Shown: positions 6,960-10,579 of the stretch, piece after piece
Layout of the letters: each line of letters starts with the position of its first letter
Position numbering within the stretch: the first letter of the stretch is position 1
Assembly: GCA_934358955.1 (NCBI GenBank)
Contig: CAKRLC010000093.1
Coordinates: forward strand, 1-10,579
Length of the DNA stretch: 10,579 nt
Source of the DNA: an uncultured Roseburia sp.
GTDB taxonomy: Bacteria > Bacillota > Clostridia > Lachnospirales > Lachnospiraceae
Reading direction: 5' to 3'
Notes under the pieces: generated by a model
Database searches by the model: none
Seen by the model: only the letters and a program-made list of their open reading frames with translations
What the model was told of the DNA's origin: nothing
Position numbers and translations under genes: made by a program

Positions 6960-7883
6960 CTATTTCATGATCTTTGGTTCCAATGCATTTCTTAATGCAT
7001 CTCCCAAAATATTAAAACTAAACACTGTCAGCACAATAAACAATCCTGGAAAAACTGCAAGAAGCGGCTGATCCATAATATACACCTGTGCACTTTGTAG
7101 CATTGTTCCCCATGAAGCTTTTGGAAGCTGTACTCCAAGTCCCATAAAACTCAATGCTGATTCTGTCAATATTGCTCTTGCCACAGCCAGACTTGCCGCC
7201 ACAATAATAGAAGCACTCATATTAGGAATAATATGTTTAAAAATAATGTACCCGTCACTTGCCCCCAAATGTCTGGATGCCAACACAAAATCCCGTTCTT
7301 TTAATGACAGTGTTTCAGCTCTTGTAATACGGGCTATCTGACACCATTCAAATAATCCAAGAATAATAATCATCGAATACACTTTTGGTGGAAATACAGA
7401 ATTAATGACTACCATCAGTAAAAAACTTGGTACTGACATAAAAATATCTGTAAACCGCATTAGTATTACATCTACTTTCCCACCCATATAACCACTGACT
7501 GTACCAATCACAGTACCTATCGCTGTTGACAGAATCATAGACAAGAAGCCTACAGCCAGCGAAATTCTTCCACCGTATAAAGCTCTGGTAAAATAGTCTC
7601 TTCCCAGGTCATCTGTCCCAAAAAGATGTTTTATAGATGGTGCCGCAAGTTTATTTAACAGATCCTGTTCATCCGGATCATAAGGACTTAATGGTGCAAA
7701 TATTGCCAAAAGTAATATCACAGCCAAGATTACAGTACAAAAAACAGCAAGTTTATTTTCCATGATAGAACGCATGACATCTTTTAAAATTCCTCTGTCA
7801 TAATCTGCCATCATTTTTTCTTCTTTTTTTTGTACTTTCTGAAAACTATCTTTATTTGGAATATAATTTTTTCTCAATTCCAT
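6960..7883 (-). CDS. Peptide-type ABC transporter permease, DppC/OppC-like
   Basis: This 307-residue inner-membrane permease has a charged cytoplasmic N-terminus (1-40), a first membrane helix near 45-64, the OppC-type periplasmic motif FGTDDLGRD (88-96), and further helices near 107-130, 140-160, 167-182, 222-240 and 275-295. The coupling loop that contacts the ATPase is seen at 199-220 (ending LGASDGYIIFKHIIPN), and the LEPKIMK tail is typical. The ATG is preceded by AGGAGG (7902-7897), 13 nt away and inside the end of the upstream permease gene; only 2 nt separate that stop from this start. A second methionine pair at residues 24-25 is possible but has a poorer ribosome site. It should form the channel with the DppB-like permease. 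Confidence 0.93.
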   Translation of the reverse strand: MELRKNYIPNKDSFQKVQKKEEKMMADYDRGILKDVMRSIMENKLAVFCTVILAVILLLAIFAPLSPYDPDEQDLLNKLAAPSIKHLFGTDDLGRDYFTRALYGGRISLAVGFLSMILSTAIGTVIGTVSGYMGGKVDVILMRFTDIFMSVPSFLLMVVINSVFPPKVYSMIIILGLFEWCQIARITRAETLSLKERDFVLASRHLGASDGYIIFKHIIPNMSASIIVAASLAVARAILTESALSFMGLGVQLPKASWGTMLQSAQVYIMDQPLLAVFPGLFIVLTVFSFNILGDALRNALEPKIMK

Positions 7884-7885
7884 AA

Positions 7886-8842
7886 TTAGCGTTTCACCTC
7901 CTGACGTATTCTTGGATCTGCAACAGCATACAGAATATCTGCTAAAAGATTACCCAGAATCAGAATCAGACATGAGAACATCGTATAGCCCATAATCAAA
8001 GGATAATCTCTTCCATTGGCTGCATCCATTGCCATTCTTCCAATTCCCGGCCATGCAAATACGCTTTCAACAACGAAAGAACCACAAACCAGTCCCGCAA
8101 GATTAATGCCAGCAAGTGTAATAATTGGAAGCAGACAGTTTTTCAATACATGTCGGAACAATATTTTTGTCTTGCTGGTTCCCTTAGACATAGCTGTCAA
8201 TACATAGTCTTCTTCCAGTTGGCTGATTGTATTAGATCTTATATATCTTGTAAATACAGCCATATTATTCAAACTCAGAACAATTGACGGCAATATCAGG
8301 TGTTTGATCAAATCTGCTGTACTCTGTATTCCGACACTGTACATACCACTACTCGGAAGAATTTGTAATTTCAAAGAAAAAATAATGATTAAAACCATAG
8401 AGAGCCAAAACGGTGGAATTGATATCCCTACATATGTCAGAAATCCAATGATATTGTCTGCCATTTTATTCTTTTTCAATCCCGCCCATAAACCAAGTGG
8501 TATTGCAAAAATCAAAGATATTGCAAACGCAGTCCCCATCAATATCAGCGTTGCCGGAAGACGCTCTCCGATTATTTCTGTGACAGGTCTTTTATTTTTC
8601 AATGAAATTCCAAGGTCTCCATGAATCACATGACCTGCCCATCTGAAATACTGTTCTGCAATATTCCCGTCCAGTCCATAAGATTCTCTGATGTTCTGTA
8701 GCTGTTCCTGTGTCATTCCTGGTTTCGAATAATTATCCATCGGATCTCCCGGTGCTGCCTGAATGATAAAAAAAGAAAAGATGCTTACCAGTATAATAAC
8801 CGGAATCAACCCCAGTACTCTTTTTATAATATAATTTTTCAA
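7886..8842 (-). CDS. Peptide-type ABC transporter permease, DppB/OppB-like (TTG start)
   Basis: This 318-residue membrane protein begins MKNYIIKRVLGLIPVI with the first helix at about 9-29, then the extracellular APGDPMDNY segment. Helices near 97-120, 131-155, 178-196, 236-257 and 281-305 follow. The ATPase-contact loop is at 211-235 (EDYVLTAMSKGTSK onward) and the family tail DPRIRQ is at 309-314. I place the start at TTG 8842. The frame stays open back to an ATG at 8986, but that would run through the terminator hairpin and into the binding-protein gene, and adds 48 residues unlike any permease. GAGG (8857-8854) lies 11 nt before the TTG; no ATG in this frame lies near. The start is an inference from homology of the first helix. 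It is the first gene after the attenuating terminator. Confidence 0.9.
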   Translation of the reverse strand: MKNYIIKRVLGLIPVIILVSIFSFFIIQAAPGDPMDNYSKPGMTQEQLQNIRESYGLDGNIAEQYFRWAGHVIHGDLGISLKNKRPVTEIIGERLPATLILMGTAFAISLIFAIPLGLWAGLKKNKMADNIIGFLTYVGISIPPFWLSMVLIIIFSLKLQILPSSGMYSVGIQSTADLIKHLILPSIVLSLNNMAVFTRYIRSNTISQLEEDYVLTAMSKGTSKTKILFRHVLKNCLLPIITLAGINLAGLVCGSFVVESVFAWPGIGRMAMDAANGRDYPLIMGYTMFSCLILILGNLLADILYAVADPRIRQEVKR

Positions 8843-8876
8843 AATATTTTCATCCTCACATTTTAACGTATTTAGG

Positions 8877-8908
8877 AAAAAGCCGCCTTGCATTGCATGG
8901 CGGCTTTT
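8877..8908 (-). terminator. Intrinsic terminator between binding-protein gene and permease genes
   Basis: On the minus strand AAAAGCCGCC (8908-8899) pairs with GGCGGCTTTT (8887-8878) around an 11-nt loop containing two TGCA words, and the helix runs into a five-T tract (8881-8877). It lies 19 nt after the binding-protein stop codon and about 35 nt before the permease start. No promoter-like pair is evident in the short space after it, so it most likely lets a fraction of polymerase through, giving more binding protein than membrane complex. Confidence 0.88.
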
Positions 8909-8927
8909 CGGCCTAGATGATTGTTTA

Positions 8928-10544
8928 CTATTTTTCCATTGTAATCTTTGTATAGTCCTCGAAAATCGGAACTCTCTTAATTGCATCCAATCCTTTGAAT
9001 TCCTTTCTTGCTACCATCACATAATTTGTATTTGCCATTGGATAGAAAGAATAATCTTCATTCATCTGCTCCTGAAGAGCCTTGAAATTCTTATCTCTGT
9101 CTTCCGTTGTCAATGACTGTGTTGCTGTTTTCCATGCTTCTTTCGTCTCAGGACTTACATAAAATCCTTTTTCCACAAGATCTCCTGACCAGCCTGTCAT
9201 CTTTGTTGCAGGATCCGCATTCATCTGATCCATACCATTGGAAGCAAGATCCCATGAAGTATCTTCTTTAAAGCTTCCACTAATCCATGCTGCAAATAAA
9301 TGAGGGAAGAAAGCAGAGCCATCCATTCCTTCAATTTCAAGATTTACATCTATCTTCTTCAACTGCTGTTGAACAATCTGTGCTGTTTCTTTCATATTCG
9401 GTCTCTGCTGGAAATAGATATAATGCAATGTTTTACCAGACAGTCCGGAACTTTTTGCAAGTTTCTTGGCTTCTTCTATGTTCTGCTGATAACCTTTCAT
9501 CTCATCATTATAATAAAGATTTTCCGGTGAGCAGAAGTTCTTTGCCGGTTTTGCAAGTTCTTCTGATCCATATGCACCATCTACAATTTCATCATCATTC
9601 AAGGCAAGACAGATTGCTTTTCTTGCATCTTCGTTTTTCATAATCTCACTCTGATAGTTGAAAGCAAGATAATTCAGACGTCCTTCTGGAATATTATACA
9701 CTGTATAATTATCATCCTTTTTATACTTGTCAAGCTTTGTCTGGCTTGTCACACGCATAACCGAAAGTTCTCCGCTCTGAAGTGCTGCCTCCTGCGCACT
9801 CTGATCTGGCATGATTTTTATGATTACCTGATCCAAACTTGCTTTTCCTCTATAATAATCATCATATCTTTCATAGGTAATACTTTCGCCTTCTTTATAC
9901 TCTTTCACTTTAAACGGACCAGAACCAATTCCTTTATTTGCTGCCTCTGTCTGTTCACTGACATTTGTTCCTTTAAATACATGTTTAGGAAGTGGTTGTA
10001 ATCTTCCGAATTCTGTCTCAAAAGCACTGTTCGGTTCCTGTAATGTAATATTCAAAGTAAGATCATCCACTTTTTCAACACTAATTGGTTTTCCATTATA
10101 AGAAATGTTGCTTGGATCAGCACCATTTGCAGGATCTAATAATACATCAATCGTGAAGATAATGTCATCGACCGTAATCGGCTCCCCATCATGCCAGGTC
10201 ATTCCATCATTTAACTTCAACTGGTAATGGCAGCCATCATCTGATGTTGACTCAATGCTCTTTGCAAGATACCATCTTGTTTCATCCTTATTAATAATAA
10301 ATAATGGATCAAAACATGGTGTACTTGCCATTAACCAGTCATCACTTCCATATGGCGCATATGGTGTAACTGTTTTTACACTGTTTGAGTTAATTGGAAC
10401 AATAAAAGTTCCTCCTCCACTTTCTCCCGACGTTGTTGCACTTTCAGATGTTTTCTCTTTGTCCCCGGCATTACCGCCACAACCAACCGCCAATGATGCA
10501 GCCATGGCAACCGTTAAAAGCAAAGAAATAATTTTTCTTTTCAT
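8928..10544 (-). CDS. Family-5 extracellular solute-binding lipoprotein (peptide/nickel type)
   Basis: This 538-residue lipoprotein is the substrate-capturing subunit of the importer encoded downstream. The N-terminus MKRKIISLLLTVAMAASLA has a basic start and hydrophobic core, followed by the lipobox AVGC with Cys22 as lipidation site and a Gly/Ser/Thr/Glu-rich linker to about residue 45. The SBP_bac_5 hallmark appears as LNDGMTWHDGEPITVDDIIF near 110-130. The length is normal for the family. GGGAGG (10556-10551) lies 6 nt before the ATG, so the start is secure. Members bind peptides, nickel chelates, or other small molecules; specificity is not readable here. Being first and followed by a terminator suggests it is the most expressed gene of the set. 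Only 35 nt upstream are in the window, with an isolated TATAAC (10569-10564). Confidence 0.93.
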   Translation of the reverse strand: MKRKIISLLLTVAMAASLAVGCGGNAGDKEKTSESATTSGESGGGTFIVPINSNSVKTVTPYAPYGSDDWLMASTPCFDPLFIINKDETRWYLAKSIESTSDDGCHYQLKLNDGMTWHDGEPITVDDIIFTIDVLLDPANGADPSNISYNGKPISVEKVDDLTLNITLQEPNSAFETEFGRLQPLPKHVFKGTNVSEQTEAANKGIGSGPFKVKEYKEGESITYERYDDYYRGKASLDQVIIKIMPDQSAQEAALQSGELSVMRVTSQTKLDKYKKDDNYTVYNIPEGRLNYLAFNYQSEIMKNEDARKAICLALNDDEIVDGAYGSEELAKPAKNFCSPENLYYNDEMKGYQQNIEEAKKLAKSSGLSGKTLHYIYFQQRPNMKETAQIVQQQLKKIDVNLEIEGMDGSAFFPHLFAAWISGSFKEDTSWDLASNGMDQMNADPATKMTGWSGDLVEKGFYVSPETKEAWKTATQSLTTEDRDKNFKALQEQMNEDYSFYPMANTNYVMVARKEFKGLDAIKRVPIFEDYTKITMEK

Positions 10545-10579
10545 CTTTTTCCTCCCTTGTTATGTTATATTTCTCTAAT

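Noticed and set aside
8843..8986. N-terminal extension of the DppB-like permease overlapping the binding-protein gene
   Set aside because: It passes through the GC-rich terminator and the end of another gene, and is highly basic rather than membrane-like; the family N-terminus begins at the TTG.
10564..10579. Possible -10 box TATAAC for the transporter operon
   Set aside because: The -35 region would lie at or beyond the window edge, so the promoter cannot be evaluated.

Overview
The window reads as a stretch of low-to-moderate GC Firmicute chromosome, most likely an anaerobic gut clostridium of the Lachnospiraceae type. This rests on strong AGGAGG-type ribosome sites, AT-rich codon use, a Gram-positive lipoprotein binding protein, and tightly packed same-strand genes. 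Everything real lies on the minus strand, so the map reads from high to low coordinates.

Region A (10544 down to 1678) is one long apparent operon. It encodes a family-5 substrate-binding lipoprotein, then after a strong intrinsic terminator two permeases (DppB-like and DppC-like), two ATPases (DppD-like and DppF-like), a MalY/PatB-type PLP enzyme (C-S lyase or aminotransferase), and a 701-residue soluble molybdopterin oxidoreductase. Most junctions are 1 to 20 nt. The order suggests import of a peptide-like or amino-acid-conjugate substrate, followed by cytoplasmic PLP and Mo/W redox chemistry. The substrate cannot be read from sequence.

Region B (1677 down to 1) is the molybdenum-cofactor module that would serve the oxidoreductase. 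A sigma-A-like promoter leads into a structured leader of about 210 nt that I read as a molybdenum-cofactor (Moco RNA) riboswitch. It has an explicit antiterminator/terminator switch just ahead of a fused mobA-mobB gene with a GTG start. A molybdopterin-binding protein gene follows and runs off the left edge.

The main points of interest are three. First, the riboswitch: its closing helix P1, a 12-bp antiterminator and a 10-bp terminator can be traced base by base and are mutually exclusive. Second, the operon ending in the Mo enzyme has no terminator of its own and appears to run into this riboswitch, so the cofactor sensor may also gate read-through. Third, the pairing of an importer, a C-S lyase-like enzyme and a single-subunit Mo/W oxidoreductase looks like an uncharacterised catabolic unit. 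No tRNA, rRNA, CRISPR, insertion sequence or phage feature was seen.
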